Positions 1 to 8,405 are shown, counted from the stretch's first letter. The stretch: DNA of 64,000 nucleotides from Gammaproteobacteria bacterium (GCA_026705345.1 JAPPAV010000102.1:1-64000), one strand, 5' to 3'. Translations and numbers: made by a program. Notes: generated from the sequence alone by a model not told the origin.

Positions 1-112
1 CGGCCCCTTGAAGAATTGTCACGTTCGTGCCGTCGATCCGACCGGTGGGGCAAAGTACGACGGCATCGTCCTGTTCTATGCTCGGGACCGTCAGAGAGGA
101 TTGATTCGCCAT
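1..112 (-). CDS. STAS-domain anti-anti-sigma factor (partial, runs off the left edge)
   Basis: Only the first 37 codons are in the window. The product begins MANQSSLTVPSIEQDDAVVL and continues with CPTGRIDGTNV, the beta-strand/turn pattern of STAS domains of the SpoIIAA/RsbV type (a hydrophobic strand, then a G-R-[IL]-D-x-x-[NT] turn). The ATG lies 4 bp after the stop codon of the HATPase kinase gene, so the two are translationally linked. In known partner-switching systems such a protein is phosphorylated by the anti-sigma kinase and, when dephosphorylated, releases the kinase from its target. The phosphoacceptor Ser/Thr would lie outside the window. The call rests on the N-terminal pattern and on the neighbour. 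Confidence 0.6.
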   Translation of the reverse strand, partial: MANQSSLTVPSIEQDDAVVLCPTGRIDGTNVTILQGA

Positions 113-116
113 ATCT

Positions 117-587
117 CTAACTCTCCATTTTCATGTGCAAGATGATCCTATTCGTGTCGCCGTCGCGTTCGTAGTGGGCCGTTTCTGAGAGCTGCATCAC
201 CAGGAAGACGCCGAGTCCGCCTATCGGTCTCTCATCGAGGCCCTGCTCGACGTCCGGCTTCGGGGCTTCCTTGAAGGGGTCGAACGCGGCCCCGTTGTCC
301 TCGACCTCGGCAACGACCACGTCGCCATCACGTCGAAGTCGTAGCCTCAGTACCGGTTCGGCGACATCGGTCAGTGCGTAGCTGACGCTGTTGGTAATCA
401 GTTCGTCGAGTACCAGGTTCAGGTTGATCGGCAAGGCGCCGGCGAGCGACTCCTGTGCCGCAAACTCCTCGACCGCATCGGCCAAGGCGGTGAGCGCGGT
501 GTTCAACTCCGGCCGCAGGAGTACGTCAATCCCCCGTCCCTGCTCTGTTTCCGTACCACCCATACAACGATAGTACATCATCCCCAT
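117..587 (-). CDS. RsbW-like anti-sigma serine/threonine kinase (HATPase_c_2)
   Basis: A 156-residue GHKL-fold ATPase. The N box is visible as LNLVLDELITNSVSYAL (E-x-x-x-N), the G1 box as VEDNGAAFDP (D-x-G-x-x-F/D), and the G2-like box as GGLGVFLVMQL. The protein is a single domain of the usual length for anti-sigma or anti-anti-sigma kinases, and nothing suggests a membrane segment. It is followed after 4 bp by a STAS protein gene, which supports a partner-switching module controlling a sigma factor or another output. Several in-frame ATGs lie close together at the 5' end (residues 1, 3, 4 and 9), so the exact start is uncertain. No sigma factor gene is visible in the window, so the target is unknown. 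Confidence 0.8.
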   Translation of the reverse strand: MGMMYYRCMGGTETEQGRGIDVLLRPELNTALTALADAVEEFAAQESLAGALPINLNLVLDELITNSVSYALTDVAEPVLRLRLRRDGDVVVAEVEDNGAAFDPFKEAPKPDVEQGLDERPIGGLGVFLVMQLSETAHYERDGDTNRIILHMKMES

Positions 588-762
588 CGCAAAACATCGA
601 AAGCCGTTGTGCGTTCCAAGTGCGCAACGACCCGATTCCGGCCAGTCTTGCGATCGATGATCGCCGGGACAACGAACGCACCGTTCTTCAGGCGGTCAAC
701 GCTGTCTTCCACGGTGCCCGGTAGACAGGATCGACGGGGCCAACGCGAAGCGGCCGCCTCCC

Positions 763-792
763 TTGTACAAGGGAAGTACAACACCGTACAAT
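763..792 (+). promoter_or_regulatory. Three GTACAA repeats at 10-11 bp pitch overlapping a possible promoter (CarH-like operator)
   Basis: GTACAA occurs at 765-770, 776-781 and 786-791, that is at spacings of 11 and 10 bp on one face of the helix. A possible -10 (TACAAT, 787-792) is preceded at 18 bp by a weak TTGTAC -35, so bound repressor would cover the promoter. The array ends about 28 bp before the likely GTG start of the MerR-type gene. Tandem repeats at about 11 bp are known as operators for tetrameric CarH/LitR-type MerR regulators, so autoregulation is likely. A further GTACAA lies inside the coding region at 834-839. Confidence 0.5.
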
Positions 793-819
793 TGGCCGTC
801 CACTTCGATCGGATCGATC

Positions 820-1728
820 GTGGACGACGACCTGTACAAGATCGGCGCCGTGGCCAAGCGCACTGGAATAAGCTCCGAGTGCCTGCGGGCCTGGGAACGC
901 CGTTACGGCTTGGAGCCCGCCGAGCGTGCCGGCAAGACACGCTTCTACAGTGCTTCCCAAGTCGAGCGACTGACCGGCGTCAAGGCGCTACTCGATCAGG
1001 GCCACCCCATCAGCCAGCTGATCCATCTCAGCGACGACGAGCTACAGCGACGCCTTCGACCACCGCCGTACCGTGCCGCTACCCACCGTCGACGGACTGG
1101 TCTCGTGGGTGGGCAACTCGTCCTCGCCCATCGTGAAGCCCGCCGGAACCCAGAGGCCACTAACGCGGGCGCGGGAATGGAAGTGGTCGCCGAGTGGTCA
1201 TCCGCGGCAGACCTCAAAGCCGACCTAGGTGCGCTCCCGGAACTCGACTGTCTCGTCGTCTACGTTCCGACTCTCGACCCTCAACACCTTGAAGAAGTTG
1301 AAGAAATCTGCCCAGGCACCAGCCTTGTCGTGGCTTTCCGGTATGCCACTGCCACTGACCTCGAGGCCTGCCGTCAAGCAGGGCGAGCGATCTTGCGCTG
1401 GCCTGCGGAGTGGCAGACGCTGGTCCGCCGCGTCACGGCCGCGACGCCGGTGGCGGCGGGTACGCCACGACGGTACAGCGATGGCGAATTGGTTCACATC
1501 GCGATGATGGCATCCCAGGCAGGATGCGATTGCCCTCGCCACCTGGTGGAACTCATCGGCGAGATCAACGACTACGAGAGCCACGCCCGCCGATGCGGAA
1601 GCACCTACGGCACTGTCGACGAAGACCACCGGCTCGTGGCGGGGCACCTTGTCACCGTACGCGGCCAACTCGAAGCGTCATTGCACGTTCTCGTCGAGAA
1701 ACATGGCCTGTTGGCGGCGGCCAACTAG
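820..1728 (+). CDS. MerR-family (CarH/LitR-like) transcriptional regulator without an evident cobalamin site
   Basis: About 302 residues from GTG 820. The N-terminal winged helix is clear: LYKIGAVAKRTGISSECLRAW, then ERRYGL, R-FY, and VERL-GVKALLDQGH. The middle part (DCLVVYVPTLDP...SLVVAF...ILRWPAEW) has alternating beta/alpha character like a Rossmann-type sensor, but neither DxHxxG nor another cobalamin-ligand motif is visible. The C-terminal part has a CDCPRHL cysteine motif followed by helices, an arrangement I recall in other MerR proteins of this group. A TTG start at 763 is formally open, but it would place the operator repeats inside the gene. The gene is probably a repressor responding to light or stress; the signal is unknown. 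Confidence 0.7.
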   Translation: MDDDLYKIGAVAKRTGISSECLRAWERRYGLEPAERAGKTRFYSASQVERLTGVKALLDQGHPISQLIHLSDDELQRRLRPPPYRAATHRRRTGLVGGQLVLAHREARRNPEATNAGAGMEVVAEWSSAADLKADLGALPELDCLVVYVPTLDPQHLEEVEEICPGTSLVVAFRYATATDLEACRQAGRAILRWPAEWQTLVRRVTAATPVAAGTPRRYSDGELVHIAMMASQAGCDCPRHLVELIGEINDYESHARRCGSTYGTVDEDHRLVAGHLVTVRGQLEASLHVLVEKHGLLAAAN

Positions 1729-1796
1729 CGCCGGCAGGCCTCTTGTGCCCCAGTTACGGGTGTTTCAGCAGCGTGTGACCGAACGGAAAAAAAGTG

Positions 1797-1840
1797 TTGA
1801 CACCCCTGTTTTCGTGTGTACTATACAAAACTAGTACAAA
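1797..1840 (+). promoter_or_regulatory. Sigma70-type promoter with a second pair of 11-bp-spaced TACAA repeats
   Basis: TTGACA (1797-1802) is followed at 16 bp by TACTAT (1819-1824), or at 19 bp by TATACA (1822-1827). Overlapping and just downstream are ATACAA (1823-1828) and GTACAA (1834-1839), exactly 11 bp apart, matching the repeats upstream of the MerR-type gene. This is a plausible second operator for that regulator. The stretch 1729-2055 holds no convincing gene: the promoter points into it and then into the 3' end of an oppositely oriented gene. Its transcript could be a small RNA, an antisense RNA, or the remnant of a lost target gene. Confidence 0.5.
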
Positions 1841-1991
1841 TTGAGTTTAGGCGCGAACGGCAGCTTCGGTCCTCCCTGTAATGCTTGTGTCCTTCCCCCC
1901 TAGTTGAAGCTGCTTCCAGCGGCGCAGTCCGCCGCTGGCGCGCCCCTTCTTTTTTCTTTCCACACACCGCCTGCGGCACCGTTCCCAGGTA

Positions 1992-2013
1992 CGAGAATGC
2001 AGCTGCATTCTCG
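1992..2013. repeat. Perfect 22-bp intergenic palindrome (GAGAATGC...GCATTCTC family)
   Basis: The arms CGAGAATGCAG and CTGCATTCTCG are perfect reverse complements with no loop. A second copy with an interrupted centre lies at 11461-11480, also intergenic and also next to GC-rich inverted repeats. The surrounding sequence GCGTCCGCGGGG-tgcgCGGGGAC is likewise repeat-like. The element sits between the CarH-like promoter and the 3' end of the phosphotransferase gene. It may act as a terminator or a REP-like element; there is no U-tract. Confidence 0.6.
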
Positions 2014-2055
2014 ATCGCGTCCGCGGGGTGCGCGGGGACGTTACTCGCCGGTCCC

Positions 2056-3072
2056 CTACGTCGTCAGGAATCTCAACGCCGACTCGGCGCGTTGGTGGAT
2101 GCCGAGCTTGTACTTCTCCAGATCGAAGTCGCGGTTCTTGCCCATTGCCCCGACGAGGTACCGCTTGTAGACGCCCTGGGCAATCGCGCCGAGGCGCCAA
2201 TGGGAAAACGCCCGGTAGTAGTTGATACGGGCGAGATCGCGCCCTGTCCGCTCCTCGTACACGGCCAGCACATGGTCGCGTCCGGGAAAGCCACCGATGC
2301 CGGTCGGACTTTCCCCGGCGCCCCGGTCCTCCGGTTCCGTCCAGTTGTTGAGCAGGTATCCCACGTCGGCCAGTGGGTCGCCCAGCGTGCACAGTTCCCA
2401 GTCCAACAACGCCGCCATGCGGCCGTCGCGGATGATCATGTTGCCGATGCGATAGTCGCCGTGAACGATGGCTGAACCGATCTGTTCAGGCATGTCTTCG
2501 TGCAACAGGCGTTCGCTCTCTTCCATCTCGGGGATCTCGTGGGTCTTCGTCGCTTCCCACTGCTTGGTCCAGCGTTTGAGTTGGCGCTCGACATAGCCCT
2601 CCTTGCGGGCCAGGGTGCCAAGACCGACGTCGTCGGGGTCAATGAGGTGAAGGGTAGCGAGCACATCGACCACATGCTCGCCGGCTGATCGGCGTTCGCC
2701 TTCTGGAATACTCGCCGTCGCTTCGGCGTCGTGGGGAACGACGCCCTCCACGAACTTCATGAGGTAGAACGGCAAACCGTTGACATCCTTGTCCTCGCAC
2801 AACCCAAAGGTCTCGGGTACGGGCACGTCGGTGCCCCACAACGCCGAGACAATCCGGTGTTCCCGGCCCATGTCGTGGGCGCTCTCCAGGATATGACCCA
2901 ACGGCGGGCGGCGCAGCACGAAGGCTTCGCCCCGGCGATCCACGAACCTGTAGGTGAGGTTCGAGTGACCGCCTGCGATCAGCGTGAACTCGAGCGGCGG
3001 TTGCAGACCGTCGATCCGTTCCGCAACCCAGGCGGTGACGTTTTCAATGTCGATGCCTTCCACCGCTGCCAT
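2056..3072 (-). CDS. Phosphotransferase family protein (APH/ACAD10-11-like kinase fold)
   Basis: A 338-residue protein of the aminoglycoside phosphotransferase superfamily. The N-lobe loop ends AGGHSNLTYRF, the catalytic loop is IVHGDYRIGNMII (H-G-D-x-x-x-x-N), and the metal-binding segment is LLDWELCTLGDPLAD. This is the variant found next to acyl-CoA dehydrogenases rather than the antibiotic-resistance type, so the substrate is probably a small hydroxy compound or hydroxyacyl-CoA (inference). The start at 3072 is chosen because AGGGGG precedes that ATG by about 5 nt; an upstream in-frame start at 3102 lacks such a site. The gene is divergent from the FAD oxidoreductase gene, with 68 bp between them. 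Confidence 0.8.
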   Translation of the reverse strand: MAAVEGIDIENVTAWVAERIDGLQPPLEFTLIAGGHSNLTYRFVDRRGEAFVLRRPPLGHILESAHDMGREHRIVSALWGTDVPVPETFGLCEDKDVNGLPFYLMKFVEGVVPHDAEATASIPEGERRSAGEHVVDVLATLHLIDPDDVGLGTLARKEGYVERQLKRWTKQWEATKTHEIPEMEESERLLHEDMPEQIGSAIVHGDYRIGNMIIRDGRMAALLDWELCTLGDPLADVGYLLNNWTEPEDRGAGESPTGIGGFPGRDHVLAVYEERTGRDLARINYYRAFSHWRLGAIAQGVYKRYLVGAMGKNRDFDLEKYKLGIHQRAESALRFLTT

Positions 3073-3140
3073 AATGCCCCCTAAGCTCTGGCTCGCCGAC
3101 AATCCGTTCTCTTAACCGTTTCCATTGCGACCCGTCAACA

Positions 3141-4685
3141 ATGAATACAGCCGTGAAACCCAGGGCTAGCGCCTCTCGCGAGACCGCGAGCCGCTACGAC
3201 GTCGTGGTGGTCGGCGGCTCCATCGCGGGTCTCGCGGCGGCAATGGCGTTTTGCCAGCGAGGGTTGACCGTCGCCTGCGTCGAACGCGACGCGACGCCCA
3301 TGCCCGCCGATCACCTGCTGGCGTTCGAGCAATGGCGCCGCGACGGCGCCGGGCAAATTCGCCACAGCCACGTCCTCCTGGCACCGCTGGTGAACGCGAT
3401 ACGCCGCGATCTGCCCGGCTTCTTCGATGTCCTGATTGCCGCGGGCGCCGAGCTTCTCACCTTCAAGGACGTGGCACGGAACACGTTCGAAGACCCCGAG
3501 TTCGTGCCAAGCGACGACGCCATCGCCTTCCTGTCATGCCGTCGCGTCGTGTTCGAGTTCCTGCTGCGCCGCTACATGCTCGACACGCTCGGTCGCGATG
3601 CCTTCGCCTTCATACAGGGCGACGTGCGCGGACTACGCACCAAGGCCGACCGCGATGGACCGCGGGCGACGGGAGTCACGGTCAAGACCGCACTCGGCAG
3701 CCAGGACATCCATGCCGAGATCGTCGTCGACGCAAGCGGTCGCCACACGCGGGTCGCCCGGTGGCTCGCTGCGGCGGGCATCGAACCGCCATCCCTGGAG
3801 CAGCATCCCTGCGGCATCTTCTACACCTCCCGGTTCTATCGACTGAAAGACGGCGCCGACTATCCCCGGCTGGACGGCCGCGCATCGCTCGCCGGCGGCG
3901 TTGCCGGGGTCGACCTCGGCTATCTCAAGGCCGGCATCTTCCGCAGCGACAATCGAACCTTCTCCATCACGCTGGCCGCCGACCCGGAGGACGAGCCGTT
4001 GCGGGTGGTCGCCAGGGATCGCGAATTCGACCAGGCCACCCGCGCCATCGACGTCGCACGACCCTGGGTGGAGGCGTCCGTCGCGGTCCCCATCAGCAAG
4101 GTCTACCTGTACGGCAACCTCGCCAACACCCGCCGCCGGTACTTCCGCAACGGGCACCCGCTCGTGCGGGGACTCTTCGGAATCGGCGATGCCAGCGTCC
4201 ACACCAATCCCATTGCCGGACGGGGCTGCTCACTCGGTTGGGTTGGTGCGCTGGAACTCGCCAAGACGCTCGATGCGGAGTCCGATCCCGGGCATCGCGC
4301 AGCCGACTTCGAGGCGCGCGCCGAACGACTCGTCGTGCCCTGGTACGAACATCAGGTGCGACGCGACGCCGCGGAGTTGGCGATCAACAAGGCCCTGCAG
4401 CGCGGCGAGGATCCCTTCGACTTCGAACGTCCCGACGGCACGATCGACGAGGGTATCCGGCGCCGGGTGATCCTCCGCAAGGGGTTGCGCTACGCCACGA
4501 GACAGAGCGTCGACGTCATGCGCCTGCTATTCCGCCAGGTGAACCTGCTCGACCCGCCGGGAATGCGAGACGAACGACCGGACCTTGCCCGACTTCTCCT
4601 CCTGGGCTACCAGAAGACCGCCGACGAGGACGACGCCCCTCGTCCGGGCCGGGCGGAGTTTCTTGAGGCTTTGCAGGCGCCGTGA
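3141..4685 (+). CDS. FAD-dependent oxidoreductase
   Basis: A 514-residue flavoprotein. The Rossmann dinucleotide-binding motif is at residues 20-50 (YDVVVVGGSIAGLAAA, ending in an acidic residue after VACVERD). The second FAD contact is the GIGDASVHTNPIAGRGCSLGW segment, about two-thirds of the way along. This is the layout of PHBH/GMC-like group A flavoprotein monooxygenases and geranylgeranyl-reductase-like enzymes. There is no signal peptide. The stop codon overlaps the GTG start of the class III aminotransferase gene (GTGA), so the two enzymes probably act in one pathway on an amino or keto substrate. That pathway cannot be named from sequence. Confidence 0.75.
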   Translation: MNTAVKPRASASRETASRYDVVVVGGSIAGLAAAMAFCQRGLTVACVERDATPMPADHLLAFEQWRRDGAGQIRHSHVLLAPLVNAIRRDLPGFFDVLIAAGAELLTFKDVARNTFEDPEFVPSDDAIAFLSCRRVVFEFLLRRYMLDTLGRDAFAFIQGDVRGLRTKADRDGPRATGVTVKTALGSQDIHAEIVVDASGRHTRVARWLAAAGIEPPSLEQHPCGIFYTSRFYRLKDGADYPRLDGRASLAGGVAGVDLGYLKAGIFRSDNRTFSITLAADPEDEPLRVVARDREFDQATRAIDVARPWVEASVAVPISKVYLYGNLANTRRRYFRNGHPLVRGLFGIGDASVHTNPIAGRGCSLGWVGALELAKTLDAESDPGHRAADFEARAERLVVPWYEHQVRRDAAELAINKALQRGEDPFDFERPDGTIDEGIRRRVILRKGLRYATRQSVDVMRLLFRQVNLLDPPGMRDERPDLARLLLLGYQKTADEDDAPRPGRAEFLEALQAP

Positions 4686-5986
4686 CCGTAACCTGGCCAT
4701 TCGCAACCTTCGCGAGCATGCCGCCGGTGCGCATCGAACGCGCCAAGGGGGCCTATCTCTACGATGCGAGCGGACGGGAGATTCTCGATGCGGCCGGCGG
4801 CGCCATCGCGGTCAACATCGGCCACGGACGGCTGGAGGTGGCCGATGCGATGCGCGATGCCGCCGTTCAGTGCTCGTATGCCGTCCCACCCTGGTTGACG
4901 CCGCAGCGCGAGCGTCTGATCGAACGCCTGCTCGCTGGCTGGCTGCCGCCCCGGCTGACGCGGGTACACCTCACGGCGAGCGGTTCCGAGGGCGTCGAGA
5001 CCCTCGTCAAGATCGCCCTCGAGTACCACGCCGCATGCGGGCGAGAACAAAAGACCAAGATCATCGCCCGGGCGCCTTCCTACCACGGAACGACGTTGGG
5101 TGCCTTGGCGGTGAGCGGTCACGAATCCCGCCGGTTCGGGCTCGACCACGCCCTGCCGGCGATGCCCGACGTGCCGGCGCCGTACGCCTTGCGATGTCCC
5201 GACGCCGACGTCGGCGGTTACTGCCTCAGGGCATTGAAGGAAAGGATCCATCGGGAGGATCCGCAGACCGTGGCGGGAATACTCGCCGAACCCATCGTCG
5301 GGGCCAGCGGCGGCGCCCTGGTACCCCCCGATGGCTACTGGCAGGCGGTTCGGGCGCTCTGCGACGAACACGACATCCTGCTGCTCACCGACGAGGTGAT
5401 GTGCGGCTTCGGCCGCACCGGCACCCGATTCGCCCTGGATCGCTGGGGCGTCGAGCCCGATGTCATGGTCGCGGGCAAGGGCCTCGGCGGTGGCTACGCG
5501 CCAATCACCGGGGTATACGGCACCGAGGCAGTGGCCGAAGCGCTCCAACAGGCCGGAATGAACGTGATGTTCCACACCTTCGCGGCCCATCCCGCCGCCT
5601 GCGCCGCCGCCGACAAGGTCCTCGAGATCCTCGACCGGGAATGCCTGGTCGAACATGCCGCCAAGACGGGAGAGACGCTCAAGGCCCGACTGGCCGAGGC
5701 ATTGGCCGACCACCCCCACGTCGCCGAGGTGCGCGGCGCCGGGCTCCTGATCGGGGTGGAGGTCGTCGAGAACCGCGAGTCCCTCGCCCGCTACCGCGCC
5801 GATGAACGCGTGACGACCCGGATTACCTCAAGTGCCTACCGCCGGGGCGTGTCGTTCTACCCCGGGGGTACCGGTGCCCAACGCGACATCGTCATGATCG
5901 GGCCGCCGTTCAACATCGGCGAGCGGGAAGTCGGACGAATCGTCGAAACGCTCGTCGCCGCCGTGGACGACGTGACGGGGAGCTAG
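4682..5986 (+). CDS. Class III PLP-dependent aminotransferase
   Basis: A 434-residue fold-type I enzyme. It has the GSEGVETLVKIA phosphate-binding segment (residues 101-112), SYHGTT (133-138), the PLP-ring aspartate in LLTDEVMCGFGRTG (D237) and the Schiff-base lysine in VAGKGLGGGY (K266). This is the pattern of omega-amino acid, GABA or related aminotransferases. Translation starts at a GTG that overlaps the upstream stop codon. At the 3' end the TAG overlaps the stop codon of the convergent membrane-protein gene, leaving no room for a terminator between them. Substrate is unknown. Confidence 0.85.
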   Translation: MTVTWPFATFASMPPVRIERAKGAYLYDASGREILDAAGGAIAVNIGHGRLEVADAMRDAAVQCSYAVPPWLTPQRERLIERLLAGWLPPRLTRVHLTASGSEGVETLVKIALEYHAACGREQKTKIIARAPSYHGTTLGALAVSGHESRRFGLDHALPAMPDVPAPYALRCPDADVGGYCLRALKERIHREDPQTVAGILAEPIVGASGGALVPPDGYWQAVRALCDEHDILLLTDEVMCGFGRTGTRFALDRWGVEPDVMVAGKGLGGGYAPITGVYGTEAVAEALQQAGMNVMFHTFAAHPAACAAADKVLEILDRECLVEHAAKTGETLKARLAEALADHPHVAEVRGAGLLIGVEVVENRESLARYRADERVTTRITSSAYRRGVSFYPGGTGAQRDIVMIGPPFNIGEREVGRIVETLVAAVDDVTGS

Positions 5987-6435
5987 TGCGACGGGACATC
6001 CGGGGCGACATCGTAGGTGCCGTCGCCTAGCGCCCGCCAAGCGCAGGCAAGCGTGCTGACGACGCCCCAGGTCAATCCCAGGACCACCCCGATGTCGAGC
6101 GCGGCACGCCATGGTTGCGGCAACAGGTGGACGACCACGATCAGCACCACGATTCCTGCGGTCAGCGCGTAGATGCCGATCAAGCGCTCCCGGGTGGCCC
6201 CGAAGTAGCCCATCGCGAACAACGGCGCGAACACGACGCGGACCGTCGACGGATTCTCCCGCAGCCACTTCAACCGCGCGGCGAACCGAGGCGAGAACGA
6301 CCGCTGGAATCCGCGCCAACCTTCGGACCAGGCCATGAACACGGCGTTGATGCCCGCAACCGCGACGGGCTCCCAGCCCCACGGCCACTCGAGACCCGCC
6401 ACCACGACGCCGCCCAGACGGTATATCGCGAACAC
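5983..6435 (-). CDS. Hypothetical membrane protein, possibly frameshifted at its start
   Basis: About 150 residues with several hydrophobic segments: the first ends LLVFAIYRLGGVVVAG, then PVAVAGINAVFMAW, VVFAPLFAMGYFGA, LIGIYALTAGIVVLIVVVHLL and ALDIGVVLGLTWGVVSTL. No family is recognised. GTG 6435 lies inside the first hydrophobic helix. Upstream, the same frame reads KANVILGIIGAGWGLAGLIG, which clearly belongs to that helix, yet no start codon is in frame there. An ATG at 6505 sits immediately before this frame, out of phase by one base (ATGG-AAGGCG). A one-base insertion after the start, or a sequence error, would explain this. The 3' end overlaps the aminotransferase stop codon. Confidence 0.5.
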   Translation of the reverse strand: MFAIYRLGGVVVAGLEWPWGWEPVAVAGINAVFMAWSEGWRGFQRSFSPRFAARLKWLRENPSTVRVVFAPLFAMGYFGATRERLIGIYALTAGIVVLIVVVHLLPQPWRAALDIGVVLGLTWGVVSTLACAWRALGDGTYDVAPDVPSH

Positions 6436-6635
6436 CAGGAGCCCGATCAGGCCGGCAAGCCCCCAGCCCGCGCCGATGATTCCCAGGATTACGTTCGCCT
6501 TCCATGGAACGGACCAGACCGGGAGCGTAAGCGACCGGGCGGCAGTAGGTCTATGAGAGCGTGTTACGCAAGCCGGGGGGCGCGCGCCGAAGCTGGGGCA
6601 ATGCGCGGTGCCCTCCAGGCGCCGGGTTTGCGGCG

Positions 6636-7262
6636 CTACGAACCGGCGTATCGGCTTGCGAGTGCTGCGGCCAGATCCTCGGGAAACGAGTCCGCACCGG
6701 TGTCCAAGGCAGCGACGAGCTCACTCAGGTGCTCGTTGTCCTCGCGCCCGTCCCAGACCTTGCGGTAGTCGCCGGTCCCATAGCCATTGGCCTGCCGGAA
6801 TACGTTCAGGACGTTCTTCGCGACATAGGTCTCGTAGAGTTCGTCGAAGGTCAACGGCAAGGCGCGCATCACGCCGGCAAAAGCGTCGATGTCGAACCCG
6901 CGCGACGATAGGCTCGAACGGGCAAGCTCCTCCACCGCGAGACGAAAGTCCAGCCGCTCCGGCTCGGCGAGAGCTTCAAGCAGGCGCTTCGCGAATGCCC
7001 TGTTGATCTCCCCGGCACGGATGAGTTCCGACAGGCCGAAATGCCAGATGTCGACCACTTCCAAGACGACCTGATCGCGGTCCACTGCGTGACGCTTCCA
7101 CCACTTCCAGCCGAAGTGGTCCAGGAGTTCGGCGCATTCGACCCAGACCGCCCGATAGTATTCGTGGCCCTGCGTGTCCCATTCGGGGTGGATTTGTTCG
7201 TTGTGGCGGCACTGCATGGCGGCCATCGAGGCTATTCGCTTCCAGGTGTCCTCGAGAGACAT
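6636..7262 (-). CDS. Dimeric dUTPase-like (all-alpha NTP pyrophosphatase) protein
   Basis: About 208 residues, almost entirely helical. The metal-binding pattern of dimeric dUTPases and MazG-like hydrolases is visible: a first E-x-x-E-like helix (VWVECAELLDHFGWKWWK) and a second E-x-x-D helix (QVVLEVVDIWHFGLSEL). These bind Mg2+ ions that hydrolyse the nucleotide alpha-beta phosphate bond. Start chosen at ATG 7262 because GGAG lies a few bases upstream; the open frame extends further but those codons look non-coding. The gene is divergent from the hydroxyacid dehydrogenase gene. Likely role is dUTP or related dNTP sanitation (family inference). Confidence 0.7.
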   Translation of the reverse strand: MSLEDTWKRIASMAAMQCRHNEQIHPEWDTQGHEYYRAVWVECAELLDHFGWKWWKRHAVDRDQVVLEVVDIWHFGLSELIRAGEINRAFAKRLLEALAEPERLDFRLAVEELARSSLSSRGFDIDAFAGVMRALPLTFDELYETYVAKNVLNVFRQANGYGTGDYRKVWDGREDNEHLSELVAALDTGADSFPEDLAAALASRYAGS

Positions 7263-7378
7263 CCGCGCTCCGTCGTTCCGCTCGTTGCGCCCTATTGTGC
7301 GGGAACGCGCAGGAGTCTTTAACACGGAATTCCCATAGAATCGCGGGATATCCGGGCAAATCCGGGACAAGGCCCGAA

Positions 7379-8404
7379 GTGATACGACTCCCGAGAACCG
7401 CCATGGTCATGCATCCCGTGGTTCGGGAAGAGGTGTTGCGCGACGATCACTTCGAGCGAATTCGCACCGCGTGTTCACTTCTCAGGGACGTCCCCTATCG
7501 ATCCTACGAAGAGCTCGGGGTCGAAACCGCGGAGGTCGAAGTCCTGATCACCAGTTGGGGTTGTCCCCGCTTTCACGCCAAGGTCGTCGACCGCTTTCCG
7601 CGCCTCCGGCTGATCGCGCACCTCGCCGGCAGCGTCAAAGGCTTCATCGACGAGGAAATCTGGCGGCGCGGCATCCAGGTGACCAACGCCGTGGCCGCCC
7701 AGGCAGTCCCTGTGGCGGAGTTCACCCTGGCCGCCATACTCTTCGCCAACAAGCGCGTGTTCCAGCTTCGCGACGCCTACCGGCAACATCGGGTGCTTCG
7801 GGACGACAGTCCGCTGTGGAAGCCCTGGCGGGGACGCGGCGTCGAAATGGGCAACTATCGCAAGCACGTGGGCATCATCGGCGCATCCAACGTGGGTCGG
7901 AAAGTCATCGAGCTCGCCCGGCCACTCGATCTCACGTTGCTCGTCTACGACCCCTACCTCACCGAGACCGAAGTCGCAGAGCTCGGCGCCGTCAAAGCCG
8001 GCCTCGCCGAACTGTTGAGCCAGTCCGATGTCGTTTCTCTGCACGCGCCGCTCCTAACGCAGACCCGGGGGATGATTGGTGCCGGCGAATTGGCGCTGAT
8101 GAAAGACGGTGCGACGTTGATCAACACGGCGCGCGGCCCGCTCGTCGACCAGGGAGCCCTGACGTTGGAACTCGCGAACCAACGACTGTTCGCCCTGCTC
8201 GACACCACCGAGCCCAACGACCTGCCCCGCGATTCACCGCTCTTCGAATTGGACAACGTCATCCTCACCCCGCACATCGCCGGAGCGCAGGGGCGGGAGG
8301 GCGAACGGCTCGCGGACCTCGTCGCGGACGAACTCGAACGCTTCCGACGTGGAGACGCCTTGCGCCATGCGGTTCGTCTCGAGCACCTGCCTCGGTTGGC
8401 CTGA
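7379..8404 (+). CDS. D-isomer-specific 2-hydroxyacid dehydrogenase
   Basis: About 341 residues from GTG 7379 (ATG 7403 is the alternative). The NAD-binding motif is VGIIGASNVGRKVIEL, and the catalytic triad is present as Arg in LINTARGPLVDQ, Glu in LDTTEPND and His in LTPHIAGAQG. The N-terminal catalytic-domain strand starts RTAMVMHPVV, which favours the GTG start because this strand normally follows a short leader. It oxidises or reduces a 2-hydroxyacid or 2-ketoacid; the substrate cannot be read from sequence. A hairpin followed by T's lies immediately downstream. Confidence 0.85.
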   Translation: MIRLPRTAMVMHPVVREEVLRDDHFERIRTACSLLRDVPYRSYEELGVETAEVEVLITSWGCPRFHAKVVDRFPRLRLIAHLAGSVKGFIDEEIWRRGIQVTNAVAAQAVPVAEFTLAAILFANKRVFQLRDAYRQHRVLRDDSPLWKPWRGRGVEMGNYRKHVGIIGASNVGRKVIELARPLDLTLLVYDPYLTETEVAELGAVKAGLAELLSQSDVVSLHAPLLTQTRGMIGAGELALMKDGATLINTARGPLVDQGALTLELANQRLFALLDTTEPNDLPRDSPLFELDNVILTPHIAGAQGREGERLADLVADELERFRRGDALRHAVRLEHLPRLA

Positions 8405-8405
8405 T

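Noticed and set aside
763-819. TTG start of the MerR-like gene at 763
   Set aside because: It would place the operator repeats inside the coding region, and the added residues (MYKGSTTPYN...) have no family resemblance. GTG 820, just before the helix-turn-helix, fits better.
1885-2475. A rightward frame of 196 codons downstream of the CarH-like promoter
   Set aside because: It runs antisense through the phosphotransferase coding sequence and has no ribosome-binding site or domain pattern. I therefore call the promoter orphan.
4585-5805. Large frames overlapping the aminotransferase gene on both strands
   Set aside because: The aminotransferase has a complete catalytic motif set; the alternatives are Arg-rich shadows.
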